Source: Chryseobacterium sp. OV279 (lineage in GTDB: Bacteria; Bacteroidota; Bacteroidia; Flavobacteriales; Weeksellaceae). Taken from it: a DNA stretch of 64,000 nucleotides. The notes beneath the pieces were generated by a model. The model saw nothing but the letters and a program-made list of their open reading frames with translations, was not told where the DNA came from and made no database searches. Below are positions 1-9,109 of this stretch, piece by piece (position 1 is the stretch's first letter; each line of letters begins with the position of its first letter). Made by a program: the position numbers and the translations under genes. The stretch spans positions 62,001-126,000 of the forward strand of contig NZ_FQUD01000006.1 of the NCBI RefSeq assembly GCF_900128945.1. The letters run 5' to 3'.

Positions 1-360
1 CAAGGTATATTTTGCAGAACTGTTCTTTTTAAATGAAATATTTTTATAGGATTTGTTTAATCCTTTGATCAGATAATCTGCATAGTTTTCATTTTTATAT
101 TTCTCCCATTCCTCAATCCATTTCTTCCATGCTTCTTCTCCTCTTTTAGGATTTTCCAGAACTTGTTTTTTCCTGTTTTCAAGATACTGAGCTTCTGTAA
201 TATTTTCTTTCATAAATAATACATTTTCAAACTTCAGTTCCACATTTACCTCTGTTTGATCTTTTAAAGCAAGAAAATTTCCTGAGACAACATTGAATTT
301 TTCCTGTGCGAAAGTGGTCGTTGCCACTGCCATAAACAGTAGCAATAATAATTTTTTCAT
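1..360 (-). CDS. Secreted protein of unknown function, 3' part missing
   Basis: The first 120 residues are visible; the gene runs off the left edge. It starts with an ATG at 360-358 and a clear signal peptide (MKKLLLLLFMAVATTTFAQ, cleavage likely after the Ala-Gln). The rest is charged and lysine/glutamate rich, with paired tryptophans in a KKWIEEWEKY stretch. I do not recognise a family. It begins 41 bases after the stop of the PaaK-like ligase on the same strand, so the two may be cotranscribed. The protein is probably periplasmic or surface-exposed. Confidence 0.75.
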   Translation of the reverse strand, partial: MKKLLLLLFMAVATTTFAQEKFNVVSGNFLALKDQTEVNVELKFENVLFMKENITEAQYLENRKKQVLENPKRGEEAWKKWIEEWEKYKNENYADYLIKGLNKSYKNISFKKNSSAKYTL

Positions 361-400
361 TGTTTATTTTTTTTAATTTAATAGGTGAAAAATTTGATTT

Positions 401-1693
401 TTATCTCAAGTCGATAAATGTAATCGGTTTTCTGCTGTTCGGATTAAAAACAGTTTTGGACAGAATATCGAAGTCTATGATTTCAATTTTTGGGCTTACC
501 CTGAGTTTTGCGCGGAAGTGGTCGCGGACTTCATTCACAAAGGTTTCCTGATCCTGATCTGTACTGAGTTTAATGATAATTTCATCCAGTCCGATTTCAT
601 TAGACTGAATAACGATCTGATAGCACAAAATAGTATTGAAATCATTTAAAATATCAGTCATCGCCGGCGGATACAGCGTTGTTCCTTTATATTTGATCAT
701 CTGCTGTTTTCTTCCGACAACAGGGCCGAGCCTCATCGTGTTTCTTCCACAACGGCAAGGTTCGTTGTGTGCTTTTACAATATCTCCCGTCTTGAAACGT
801 AATAAAGGAATGGCTTCAACACCTAAAGTGGTGATCGTAAGCTCGCCGTTTTCTCCTTCCGCCACAGGATTTTCATTATCATCAAGAATTTCTGTGATAA
901 TCAGTTCCGGATGTTGATGTCCTCCGGTTTGAAATTCACACTCCGTGAAGGCTGTACTCATTTCTGTGGAAGCGTAAGTGGAAAATAATTTGATATTCCA
1001 CTTCTCTTTGATCTTCTGTGAAAGAATATTGTCTGTAAAATCCTGATTTTTGATGCTTTCACCGATACAGATAGCTCCATAGACACTGGAATTCTTATAA
1101 TCCACGCCATGTTTTTCTGCATAATCAATCATCTTTAATAGAAAAGATGGAACGGTGATCAGATATTTGGGTTTGTATCTGAAAATAGAATCCCACTGCA
1201 ACTCAGGAATACCGGGTCCCATTCTGACCACACTGGCGCCCATTTTTCTCAATCCCAGAAAATAAGCCAGACCGGCCATAAATCTTTTATCAATGGTAGT
1301 GATCATCTGCACAACATCTCCTTTCTGAATTCCTGCACAGGCAAAAGAAATTGCTTCGTTGTAAGCCAGCCTTTCAAGGTCGCTGTCGGACAGCCCGAAC
1401 GTAACCGGATCACCCAACGTTCCTGAAGTGGTGCTGTAGTCTACAATTTTATCCGGCGGAATACAGAAAAAATCGTGGTTGTGCTGCTGCAAATCATCTT
1501 TCGTGGTTGTGGGAATTTTCCGCAGGTCTTCCAATGTCTGAATATCCGAGATACTGATTCCGTTTTCCTGAAACAGTTTCTGATAAAAAGGTGATTTTTT
1601 TTCAAGATAAGAGAGAAGTTCCTGAAGCTTGTGCTCCTGAAACTTTTTGATGTCCTGAAGGTCTGATCTTTCGATGTCCGGATAGAATTCCAA
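401..1693 (-). CDS. Phenylacetate-CoA ligase-like adenylate-forming enzyme
   Basis: A 430-residue protein with the layout of the PaaK branch of the ANL (acyl-CoA synthetase) superfamily. It has a Ser/Thr/Gly-rich ATP loop (YSTTSGTLGDPVTF, about residues 96-109), a STYASTE motif typical of the A5 region, a LRFKTGDIV motif (A7), and a C-terminal GRKQQMIKYKGTTLYP segment. A CRCG cluster near residue 313 is common in PaaK enzymes. The reaction would be ATP-dependent activation of a carboxylic acid, probably to a CoA thioester. No paa catabolic genes are nearby, so phenylacetate itself is not supported as substrate; Bacteroidota carry many such stand-alone paralogues. Cytosolic. Confidence 0.85.
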   Translation of the reverse strand: MEFYPDIERSDLQDIKKFQEHKLQELLSYLEKKSPFYQKLFQENGISISDIQTLEDLRKIPTTTKDDLQQHNHDFFCIPPDKIVDYSTTSGTLGDPVTFGLSDSDLERLAYNEAISFACAGIQKGDVVQMITTIDKRFMAGLAYFLGLRKMGASVVRMGPGIPELQWDSIFRYKPKYLITVPSFLLKMIDYAEKHGVDYKNSSVYGAICIGESIKNQDFTDNILSQKIKEKWNIKLFSTYASTEMSTAFTECEFQTGGHQHPELIITEILDDNENPVAEGENGELTITTLGVEAIPLLRFKTGDIVKAHNEPCRCGRNTMRLGPVVGRKQQMIKYKGTTLYPPAMTDILNDFNTILCYQIVIQSNEIGLDEIIIKLSTDQDQETFVNEVRDHFRAKLRVSPKIEIIDFDILSKTVFNPNSRKPITFIDLR

Positions 1694-1780
1694 TGATTTT
1701 AATTTTAAGGAACAAATTTATTTAATTAAAATTAAAAGATGGAATGATTAAAAGATTAAAAATCCAACTGCTTCATCATT

Positions 1781-3469
1781 TTAACGCTGAAAGGTGAAAG
1801 TTTGTGTATTTGTGCTCCCAGCGGTATTGGTTGTGGTGACTTTTAAAGTATGTAAACCTGAACTTTTAGGAAATTTTTCATCAAAAACATAGAAAAAATC
1901 ATCTTTTACACGGGCAAAACGAAGCCATTTCCCATCCAGCTCTGCACGGAAAGATATGATGTCTCCAATTTTAGTTTTTCCGCTTAACTTCAAAAAGCTG
2001 CTGTTTATAAGGGCTCCGTCTTTCCAACCCGGAGAGACAGACGGTAAACTTTGATCCAATAGCAATGTGGCTGTTCCCAATCTGTTGAACTGTGTTTCCA
2101 TTCTATCACCGTCCCACTTTCCTTTGATCACCTTTGTATCGCTTCCATAATCAAAAAGAACAACTGTCTTTCCTTTTTCTTCACCCGTTAATTTTCTGTT
2201 GGGTTTTATTTTTAAGGTGTAATCATCATGCACCGGAATGTAGGGAGATTGCAGAACAATTGTATTTGAGACTCCATCTGCATTGGTAGCCTGCTTTTCA
2301 GACATTTGAAAATTCACGGCATCATACACTGCATTTTTACTGAAACTGATCTCAGCGTTTTCACTCGCAATCGTTTTCCCTTGGTTGGGCGATACTGTTT
2401 TTCCCGTTTGCGGAATTGCTTCTGAATTTTTATTTAACCGCACTTTTGTTTTCAGACGGCTTGTATTTCCATTGACATCTTTTAAAATAATTTCAATATC
2501 GTGAATGTCTTCGTCCTGAAGCGTGATCACACCATTTAAATCCGGCTGGCTATAATTTGTCAGTTTCATACCCGGTAAAGAAGATAAGTGCTGAATGCTT
2601 ATTTTATCTTTTGCAAACCTGGTATAATCGATACATCCATTGATATAACGGGTATCATCATAACTCACCTGATCAATGGAAAAGCTGTAAATCAGGCGGT
2701 CATCCATTAATAATTCTGCATGATAAATTCCAAGATTAAATCCCTGATTGGCTTTATCTACTGCTTTTATTGCAAAGCTTATCGTTGGTGAACTTACCTG
2801 CACTACGTCAGTTGTGTATGTACCGCCGGCTTTTTTCACAGCAATTCCGTTGGCACCGGGTTCATAGGTACTGAAACGTCGGTCATACCAATAAAGTCCG
2901 CTGATAATCGGTGCTATACCATCCGGAATATTAAATCCGAAAAGCAAAGGATTGATGCATTCTTCCGTTTTTGTATCTCTGATTTCAAAATGCAGATGCG
3001 GGCCGGCTGAACCTCCGGTATTTCCGCTCAAAGCAATGAGTTGTCCTTTGGTTACAGGAAACTGCCCGGGAGAAAATGTGATATCCTGCTCCCATTTTTC
3101 GTCTTTATACTGTCTTTCTTTTACAAATTCATCCAGTTTGTCATAATACTTATTCAAATGGGCATACAAAGTAGTATACCCGTTCGGATGGGTAATATAA
3201 ACCGCATTCCCAAAGCCATATCTTTCTACTTTTATTCTGCTCACATAACCATCTGCCGCCGCAACAACGGATAGGTTTTCCTGGCTGTTGGTCCGTAAAT
3301 CCAGTCCCATGTGAAAATGATTGGAACGGACCGCTCCGAAGTTGGCCGCCAGCTGCATGGGAATATTGAGTGGATTCCGGAAATAATTTTGCGGATAGTT
3401 TTTCTGAGCCGATAGAATAATCGTACTGATGAAACAAACAATGAATACAATTTTAGAAAGGACTTTCAT
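1781..3469 (-). CDS. M23-family metallopeptidase (LytM domain), exported
   Basis: 562 residues with an N-terminal signal peptide (cleaved near ILSAQ, about residue 21). The M23 domain follows directly: the HxxxD zinc motif is FHMGLDL (His53, Asp57), a HAHL-type His lies at about 104, and the second motif GPHLHFE has His158 and His160. These ligands indicate an active zinc endopeptidase acting on peptidoglycan cross-links. About 390 residues after the peptidase domain have beta-rich composition and no family I recognise. Having the peptidase domain at the N-terminus of a long exported protein is a common Flavobacteria arrangement. It stands alone; 87 bases separate its stop from the ligase start. 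Confidence 0.9.
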   Translation of the reverse strand: MKVLSKIVFIVCFISTIILSAQKNYPQNYFRNPLNIPMQLAANFGAVRSNHFHMGLDLRTNSQENLSVVAAADGYVSRIKVERYGFGNAVYITHPNGYTTLYAHLNKYYDKLDEFVKERQYKDEKWEQDITFSPGQFPVTKGQLIALSGNTGGSAGPHLHFEIRDTKTEECINPLLFGFNIPDGIAPIISGLYWYDRRFSTYEPGANGIAVKKAGGTYTTDVVQVSSPTISFAIKAVDKANQGFNLGIYHAELLMDDRLIYSFSIDQVSYDDTRYINGCIDYTRFAKDKISIQHLSSLPGMKLTNYSQPDLNGVITLQDEDIHDIEIILKDVNGNTSRLKTKVRLNKNSEAIPQTGKTVSPNQGKTIASENAEISFSKNAVYDAVNFQMSEKQATNADGVSNTIVLQSPYIPVHDDYTLKIKPNRKLTGEEKGKTVVLFDYGSDTKVIKGKWDGDRMETQFNRLGTATLLLDQSLPSVSPGWKDGALINSSFLKLSGKTKIGDIISFRAELDGKWLRFARVKDDFFYVFDEKFPKSSGLHTLKVTTTNTAGSTNTQTFTFQR

Positions 3470-3656
3470 GCAGTGGTTGGGTTTGGGGGTTACTTAAATT
3501 TACAAAATTTTAAATTATACTACATAGGGTTCTTATTATTTTTTGTTCGCCTTTATGAGGAATGATTTTATTTTAACCACGGATAGCACGGATTTACACG
3601 AATGACTGTGTGAAGAACGGGTTGCTTTTATAAACTGAATATTTTTTTGGTTAAAA

Positions 3657-3720
3657 TTTGGCTAAAGCCTGAGGATGGAGCATTTATTTTTTAAGCGGGC
3701 TGAAGCCCGCTCCTATTGAA
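3657..3720 (+). repeat. REP-like interspersed element, copy 1
   Basis: Consists of a small palindrome (GGCTAAAGCC) and, about 25 bases on, a stronger one (AGCGGGCT-GA-AGCCCGCT) followed by CCTATTGAA. A second copy in the opposite orientation lies at 14478-14541, with the same two palindromes in the same relative order. The size and structure resemble bacterial REP/BIME units. No associated transposase is in the window. Confidence 0.75.
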
Positions 3721-4049
3721 TATGATACTCCAATACCATGTAGATTACTACAGATAAAAAATTCAATATCCTGTAAAAGCTGTGAACTTTTTTATTAACC
3801 ACTGATTACACAGATGGACACTGATGATCGTGTAAATTCTTTTACTGTTTAGGCTTTATTAAGTGAGCCCAAGGCCGTCATTATTCCTGAAAAATGATTA
3901 AAAAAATGTTATAAAATTCACATGAAAAATTGACGTATTCACCATTCACATTTCACATTTCACCGCTTCCTTTATTTATATTTCTGAAATTGAACTTTTT
4001 AATAGATATAAGCTAAATAAAACATATATTATAAACCGACAAAATTTAG

Positions 4050-4057
4050 TAAATTTG
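4050..4057 (+). promoter_or_regulatory. Putative -7 box of ileS
   Basis: TAAATTTG fits the Bacteroidota -7 consensus TAnnTTTG and is followed by GCAG, as seen at other promoters in this window. It lies 36 bases before the ileS ATG. No good -33 TTG is seen at the usual distance, so this is moderate evidence only. Confidence 0.45.
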
Positions 4058-4093
4058 CAGACTTAATTAATCAACGATATTGAGATATTTACA

Positions 4094-7000
4094 ATGAGCC
4101 AATTTAAAGAATACAAAAACCTCAACCTTATTGACATAGCCGAGAATGTATCGGAGTTTTGGAAACAGAATAAAACGTTCAGTAAAAGTGTTGAGATTCG
4201 CGAGGGTAATGCCGAGTTTGTTTTTTATGAAGGTCCGCCTTCAGCAAACGGTATGCCCGGAATTCACCACGTTATGGCCAGAGCATTAAAGGATATTTTT
4301 TGTCGTTACCAGACTCAGAACGGGAAACAGGTTTTCCGTAAAGCGGGCTGGGATACACATGGACTTCCTGTAGAACTGGGCGTAGAAAAAGAATTAGGAA
4401 TTACTAAAGAGGATATTGGCAAAAAAATCTCTATTGAAGACTACAATAAAGCTTGTCGTGAAGCAGTAATGCGATATACAGACGTATGGAACAGCCTTAC
4501 GGAAAAAATCGGATACTGGGTAGATCTTGAAGATCCGTACATCACGTATAAGTCAAAATATATGGAGACGGTTTGGTGGTTGCTGAAGCAGTTGTATAAT
4601 AAAGAATTATTGTACAAAGGCTACACGATCCAGCCTTATTCTCCGAAAGCAGGAACAGGACTTTCTTCTGCGGAATTAAATATGCCGGGAACTTATCACG
4701 ATGTTTCTGATACTACCGTTGTAGCTCAGTTCAAAGTAAAGAAAGAATCTTCCGAATTATTTAGTGATGTGGAAGGAGAGGTAAGCATTCTTGCCTGGAC
4801 GACCACTCCATGGACCTTACCATCCAACACAGCATTGGCTGTAGGTAGAGATATTGAATATGTTTTGGTTAAAACATTCAACCAATATACATTTGAACCG
4901 ATCGCTATTGTTTTATCCAGAGTTCTTTTACCTAAAGTATTCGGTAAGAAATATACAGAAGGAACGGATGATGATTTCGCTGGTTATACAGCAGAAAGCA
5001 AAGTGATTCCTTTCAAAATTGTCAAAGAATTTACAGGAGAAAAGCTTGCCGGAGCTCAATATGAGCAGTTAATCCCTTGGTTTAACCCTAATGATTCCCC
5101 TGAAAAAGCTTTCAGAGTGATTTTGGGAGATTTTGTAACCACTGAGGACGGTACCGGTATCGTTCACATCGCGCCTACTTTTGGTGCGGATGATGCAAGA
5201 GTGGCCAAAGAAGCCGGCATTCCTCCAATGTTGATCAAAGACGAAAATGATAATCTGGTTCCGCTGGTAGATTTGCAGGGAAGATTTATCAAAGGAGAAA
5301 ATGTTCCTGAATTATTCTCAGGAAAATATATTAAGAACGAATATTACGATGATGGAACCGCGCCTGAGAAATCATGGGATGTGGAACTTGCCATCGTTCT
5401 GAAGACTGAAAATAAAGCCTTCAAAGTAGAGAAATACGTCCACAGTTACCCACACTGCTGGAGAACTGACAAACCGGTATTATACTATCCGCTGGATTCA
5501 TGGTTTGTAAAAATGACTTCTGTGAAAGACAGATTGGTCGATTTAAATAAAGAAATCAACTGGAAGCCTAAATCTACGGGAGAAGGACGTTTTGCGAACT
5601 GGATTGAAAACGTAAACGACTGGAATTTATCCCGTTCAAGATATTGGGGAATTCCGTTACCGATCTGGAGAACTGAAGACCTTAAAGAAGAAAAGATCAT
5701 CGGATCTGTAGAGGAGTTATACAACGAAATAGAAAAATCTATTGAGGCTGGATTTATGAAAGAGAATCCGTTCAAAGGTTTTGTGATCGGAAATATGTCT
5801 GAGCAGAACTATGAACTGGTGGATCTTCATAAAAATGTAGTAGACAAAATAGTTTTAGTTTCAGATTCAGGAAGAGCAATGAAGCGTGAAAGTGACTTGA
5901 TCGACGTTTGGTTCGATTCAGGTTCGATGCCTTACGCCCAGTTGCATTATCCTTTTGAAAATAAAGAATTAATTGACAACAATAAAGCGTTCCCGGCAGA
6001 TTTTATCGCAGAAGGCGTTGACCAGACGCGTGGTTGGTTCTACACCCTTCACGCGATCGGAACAGCGGTTTTTGATTCAGTTGCTTATAAAAATGTAATG
6101 AGTAACGGTCTTGTTTTGGATAAAAACGGACTGAAAATGTCAAAATCCAAAGGAAATGCAGTAGATCCATTCGAAACCCTTTCTGTATACGGTCCGGATG
6201 CTACCAGATGGTATATGATCTCGAATGCGAATCCTTGGGAAAACCTGAAGTTCGACATCGAAGGAATCGACGAAGTAAGAAGAAAGTTCTTCGGAACCCT
6301 TTATAATACCTATTCATTCTTTGCGCTATATGCGAATGTGGATGGCTTCAATTATTCTGAAAAAGAAGTGGAAAACCGTCCGGAAATCGACCGATGGATC
6401 CTTTCCGAGCTTAATCTTTTAATTAAAGAGGTAAAAGCATTCTACGAAGATTACGAACCAACAAGAGTAGCCAGATCAATCAGCACCTTTGTGAATGATA
6501 ACCTGAGCAACTGGTACGTAAGACTTTGCAGAAGACGTTTCTGGAAAGGAGAATATTCTGATGATAAAATCTCGGCTTACCAGACTTTATATACGTGTCT
6601 TGAAACTGTGGCGAAATTATCTGCGCCTATTGCTCCGTTCTTTATGGATCAGCTGTATCAGGATTTAAATAAGGTAACCGGAAAAGAGAACTGTGAATCT
6701 GTGCATTTAACAGATTTCCCAGTAGCGGACGAAAGTCTGATCGATCAGGATCTGGTAGAAAAAACACACCTGGCTCAGAACATCACGAGTATGGTTTTCT
6801 CCCTGAGAAAGAAAGAGAACGTGAAAGTTCGCCAGCCGTTACAGAAAGTATTGGTTCCGGTTCTGGATGCTAAAACGGAAGAGCAGATCTTAGCTGTTGC
6901 AGACCTGATCAAACAGGAAGTGAACGTGAAAGAATTACAGTTGATTAATGCTGAAGAAGCATCTCATTTAATTATAAAACAAATCAAGCCGAATTTCAAA

Positions 7001-7483
7001 GCTTTAGGACCTAAATTAGGGAAAGACATGAAAACGGTAGGAGGAGCAATTGCGAATCTTAACACAGAGCAGATTGCCAGTCTTGAAAAAGACGGAAAAG
7101 TAGATATTCAGGGGTATGAAATCACCCTTGATGATGTGGAAATCTCTACAAAAGATATCCCGGGATGGACGGTAACTTCCGATGGGAAAACAACTGTGGC
7201 ATTAGATTTGACGTTAACAGAAGAATTAAAATCTGAAGGTATCGCTAGAGAGTTCATCAACAGAATTCAGAACCTGCGAAAAGAGAAGGACTTTGAACTG
7301 ACAGACAGGATCAAAATCTCCATTGAAGAAAACTCACCTTTCATTGAAGATGTTAAGGAAAATGAGGAATATATTTCTTCAGAGGTCTTGTCAAATAAAA
7401 TAGAAATTGTATCTTCACTTTCAAATTTTAACGAAATCGAAATAGATGAGGTTAGTTTTAAGATAAATGTCGAAAAAAATTAA
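4094..7483 (+). CDS. ileS: Isoleucyl-tRNA synthetase, type 2, with swapped GXHH signature
   Basis: 1129 residues, the usual length for the eukaryote-like IleRS2 class. It charges tRNA-Ile with isoleucine in the cytosol. The class I fold shows as PPSANGMP followed by Gly56-Ile57-His58-His59 where most enzymes read HxGH, and KMSKS at residues 681-685. The CP1 editing domain is present (AWTTTPWTLPSN, about residues 235-246; DDGTGIVHIAPTFGADD-like region at about 356-366). The C-terminal anticodon-binding region carries RVARSISTFVNDNLSNWYVR. First gene of a plus-strand cluster; the next gene starts 59 bases on. Family knowledge: GXHH variants of IleRS2 have been linked to very strong mupirocin resistance. 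Resistance here is inference from the motif. Confidence 0.98.
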   Translation: MSQFKEYKNLNLIDIAENVSEFWKQNKTFSKSVEIREGNAEFVFYEGPPSANGMPGIHHVMARALKDIFCRYQTQNGKQVFRKAGWDTHGLPVELGVEKELGITKEDIGKKISIEDYNKACREAVMRYTDVWNSLTEKIGYWVDLEDPYITYKSKYMETVWWLLKQLYNKELLYKGYTIQPYSPKAGTGLSSAELNMPGTYHDVSDTTVVAQFKVKKESSELFSDVEGEVSILAWTTTPWTLPSNTALAVGRDIEYVLVKTFNQYTFEPIAIVLSRVLLPKVFGKKYTEGTDDDFAGYTAESKVIPFKIVKEFTGEKLAGAQYEQLIPWFNPNDSPEKAFRVILGDFVTTEDGTGIVHIAPTFGADDARVAKEAGIPPMLIKDENDNLVPLVDLQGRFIKGENVPELFSGKYIKNEYYDDGTAPEKSWDVELAIVLKTENKAFKVEKYVHSYPHCWRTDKPVLYYPLDSWFVKMTSVKDRLVDLNKEINWKPKSTGEGRFANWIENVNDWNLSRSRYWGIPLPIWRTEDLKEEKIIGSVEELYNEIEKSIEAGFMKENPFKGFVIGNMSEQNYELVDLHKNVVDKIVLVSDSGRAMKRESDLIDVWFDSGSMPYAQLHYPFENKELIDNNKAFPADFIAEGVDQTRGWFYTLHAIGTAVFDSVAYKNVMSNGLVLDKNGLKMSKSKGNAVDPFETLSVYGPDATRWYMISNANPWENLKFDIEGIDEVRRKFFGTLYNTYSFFALYANVDGFNYSEKEVENRPEIDRWILSELNLLIKEVKAFYEDYEPTRVARSISTFVNDNLSNWYVRLCRRRFWKGEYSDDKISAYQTLYTCLETVAKLSAPIAPFFMDQLYQDLNKVTGKENCESVHLTDFPVADESLIDQDLVEKTHLAQNITSMVFSLRKKENVKVRQPLQKVLVPVLDAKTEEQILAVADLIKQEVNVKELQLINAEEASHLIIKQIKPNFKALGPKLGKDMKTVGGAIANLNTEQIASLEKDGKVDIQGYEITLDDVEISTKDIPGWTVTSDGKTTVALDLTLTEELKSEGIAREFINRIQNLRKEKDFELTDRIKISIEENSPFIEDVKENEEYISSEVLSNKIEIVSSLSNFNEIEIDEVSFKINVEKN

Positions 7484-7542
7484 CATATAGTTATTGTATT
7501 TCAAATTCCATTTCATAATTTTATTAAAAAAGAGAAAAGAAT

Positions 7543-7923
7543 ATGTCAGACGAAAGAGTTAGATACAGCGATGCTGATTTACAGGAATTTAAGGCTATTA
7601 TAAAAGAAAAAATAGAAAAAGCAGAAAGAGATCTTCAGCTGATCAGAGAAAGTTTCATCAACGACCAGAATAATGGTACGGATGATACGTCTCCTACCTT
7701 CAAAGCTTTTGAAGAAGGAGCAGAAACACTGAGCAAGGAGCAGAACTCTATATTGGCAGGGCGCCAGGAAAAATTCGTACGTGATCTTAAGAATGCTTTG
7801 ATCCGTATCGAAAATAAAACCTACGGTGTATGCAGAGTGACAGGAAAGCTGATTCCTAAGGAAAGACTTTTAGCCGTTCCACATGCTACGCTGAGCATTG
7901 AAGCGAAAAATATGCAAAAATAA
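7543..7923 (+). CDS. DksA/TraR-like RNA polymerase-binding protein, degenerate zinc finger
   Basis: 126 residues with an N-terminal coiled-coil-prone helix pair and a C-terminal domain of the DksA/TraR zinc finger type (YGVCRVTGKLIPKERL, then VPHATLS). Only the first of the four zinc cysteines is kept (Cys97). The other positions read Thr100, Ser118 and Ala121, so zinc binding is unlikely although the fold signature remains. Proteins of this shape are encoded beside ileS and lspA in many Flavobacteria. By family it would modulate RNA polymerase through the secondary channel; whether this cysteine-poor form does so is inference. Sits 59 bases after ileS and probably in the same transcript. Confidence 0.85.
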   Translation: MSDERVRYSDADLQEFKAIIKEKIEKAERDLQLIRESFINDQNNGTDDTSPTFKAFEEGAETLSKEQNSILAGRQEKFVRDLKNALIRIENKTYGVCRVTGKLIPKERLLAVPHATLSIEAKNMQK

Positions 7924-8004
7924 ACCGTCAAGGTTTGTAAAAATAATATTGGGTTTATATTGTATTCGCGGATACTTTATAAACCTAATTTTTAATGTAT
8001 ACCC

Positions 8005-8250
8005 ATGAACGGAGTATTAATTTTAGGCATCATCGTGGCCGCAGTTTTGCTGTTTGTAAACAGGGCCTGGATCAAAAACAGATTCTTCCCCGAGCAACAT
8101 AAGAACTACACCATCGATGATCAGTTTAATTCTGATAAACGCGAAAGGGAAAAAGAAATCGACAGACTTTTGAGTAAGATGGGCAAAAACGGGATCAGTG
8201 ACCTGTCTGCAAAAGACCGGAAAAGACTCGATGAATTGTCCAAAATGTAA
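8005..8250 (+). CDS. Small membrane-anchored protein, unknown function
   Basis: 81 residues. A single hydrophobic segment at residues 2-20 (GVLILGIIVAAVLLFV) is followed by a charged tail ending IDRLLSKMGKNGISDLSAKD with KRLDELSK. This end resembles the short LSxxDRxxLDExS tail found on several Bacteroidota membrane proteins (DUF6576-like; from memory). It would sit in the inner membrane with a cytosolic tail. Located between the DksA-like gene and the DUF2683-like gene in a tight plus-strand series (20 bases to the next start). No function can be assigned. Confidence 0.7.
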   Translation: MNGVLILGIIVAAVLLFVNRAWIKNRFFPEQHKNYTIDDQFNSDKREREKEIDRLLSKMGKNGISDLSAKDRKRLDELSKM

Positions 8251-8270
8251 CAATTAAAACAGAAAAGAAA

Positions 8271-8456
8271 ATGGAATCTATCATAGTACATCCTAAAAAT
8301 CCTATGGAAATGAGTGCACTGAAAAGTGTTTTAAAAGATATGAATATCAGATATGAGCGTACTCAGACCAAAAATACGTTCCATACGGAAAAGGTGGCGA
8401 AGAAAATTTTCGATAAGAAAAACACGGAAAAACCTTCTAAACCAAAAGGAGAATAA
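8271..8456 (+). CDS. DUF2683-like small protein
   Basis: 61 residues beginning MESIIVHPKNPMEMSALKS, which matches the start of DUF2683-type small proteins (N-terminal beta strand plus SALK helix). The C-terminus is lysine rich. Related short proteins sometimes accompany RelE-like toxins, but no toxin is encoded here; instead its stop codon overlaps the lspA start by one base (TAATG). Translational coupling with lspA is likely. Function unknown. Confidence 0.7.
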   Translation: MESIIVHPKNPMEMSALKSVLKDMNIRYERTQTKNTFHTEKVAKKIFDKKNTEKPSKPKGE

Positions 8457-9094
8457 TGAAAAAGATCTTAGCTATAACATTTTTAGTATTGTTAATTGAT
8501 CAGGCTTCAAAAATTTACATCAAAACCCATTTCAATCTGGATGACAGCGTGACTGTTCTTCCGGGCTTTAAACTGACTTTCGTAGAGAATCCGGGAATGG
8601 CTTACGGGCTTCATTTCGGAGGAATCATCGGGAAATATTTCCTGGTAATCCTGAGACTTTTCTTAATCGGAGGAATGGTTTATATGTTTAAGAAATGGCT
8701 GAAACAAGGGGCTTCCAATTATCTTCTGATTCCAATGGCTATTATTTTCGCAGGTGCTATCGGAAATATCATTGACGGTATGTTCTATGGACTGATCTTC
8801 GACAGCGGAACCGTGTACGACCAAAGCATCGACCGATGGATCGGATACGGCGGCGTTTCCAAGTTTGTTCCCATAGGACAGGGCTATTCTTCCTTTATGA
8901 AAGGCTGCGTGGTAGACATGCTTCACTTTCCTTTGGTAGACTGGTATGTTCCTGAAAATATCCCTTTGATCGGAGGTAAACATCTTGAATTCTTCAAATA
9001 TATTTTCAATGTGGCCGATTCTGCCATTACGGTAGGCGCTGCCTTCTTATTAATATTCAGAAAAAAAGCTTTCCCGAACGGACTTGAGTTTTAA
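8456..9094 (+). CDS. lspA: Lipoprotein signal peptidase II
   Basis: 212 residues, integral inner-membrane aspartic protease that removes the signal peptide of prolipoproteins after diacylglyceryl transfer. Seen: N-terminal transmembrane segment with LLIDQASK, NPGMAYG, GNIIDGMFYG, then the two catalytic-Asp blocks VVDMLHFP and FNVADSAITVG. It is longer than the E. coli enzyme because of an insert around residues 115-140, common in Bacteroidota. The start overlaps the preceding stop by one base. The window encodes several lipoproteins that would be substrates, including those at 9785 and 10954. Confidence 0.96.
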   Translation: MKKILAITFLVLLIDQASKIYIKTHFNLDDSVTVLPGFKLTFVENPGMAYGLHFGGIIGKYFLVILRLFLIGGMVYMFKKWLKQGASNYLLIPMAIIFAGAIGNIIDGMFYGLIFDSGTVYDQSIDRWIGYGGVSKFVPIGQGYSSFMKGCVVDMLHFPLVDWYVPENIPLIGGKHLEFFKYIFNVADSAITVGAAFLLIFRKKAFPNGLEF

Positions 9095-9109
9095 AAAACA
9101 GTATTCCGG

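Larger units (their letters stand above)
3470..4093. other. Repeat-bearing intergenic region upstream of ileS
   Basis: 624 bases between divergent genes with no supported gene. It holds a copy of a REP-like element (3657-3720) and two degenerate units resembling AACCAC(G/T)GAT..CAC(G/A)GAT (about 3575-3610 and 3797-3830). It also holds a run of short ATTCAC/TTTCAC direct repeats (3938-3964) and a -7 box TAAATTTG at 4050-4057 for ileS. The rest is low-complexity AT-rich sequence. Confidence 0.6.

Noticed and set aside
401..1693. Phenylacetate degradation gene paaK
   Set aside because: No other paa genes are present; only the enzyme superfamily is supported.
7921..7945. ACCGTCAAGGTTT after the DksA-like gene as a copy of the ACCATGTCAAGGTT palindrome
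   Set aside because: Only about nine bases match and there is no inverted partner.
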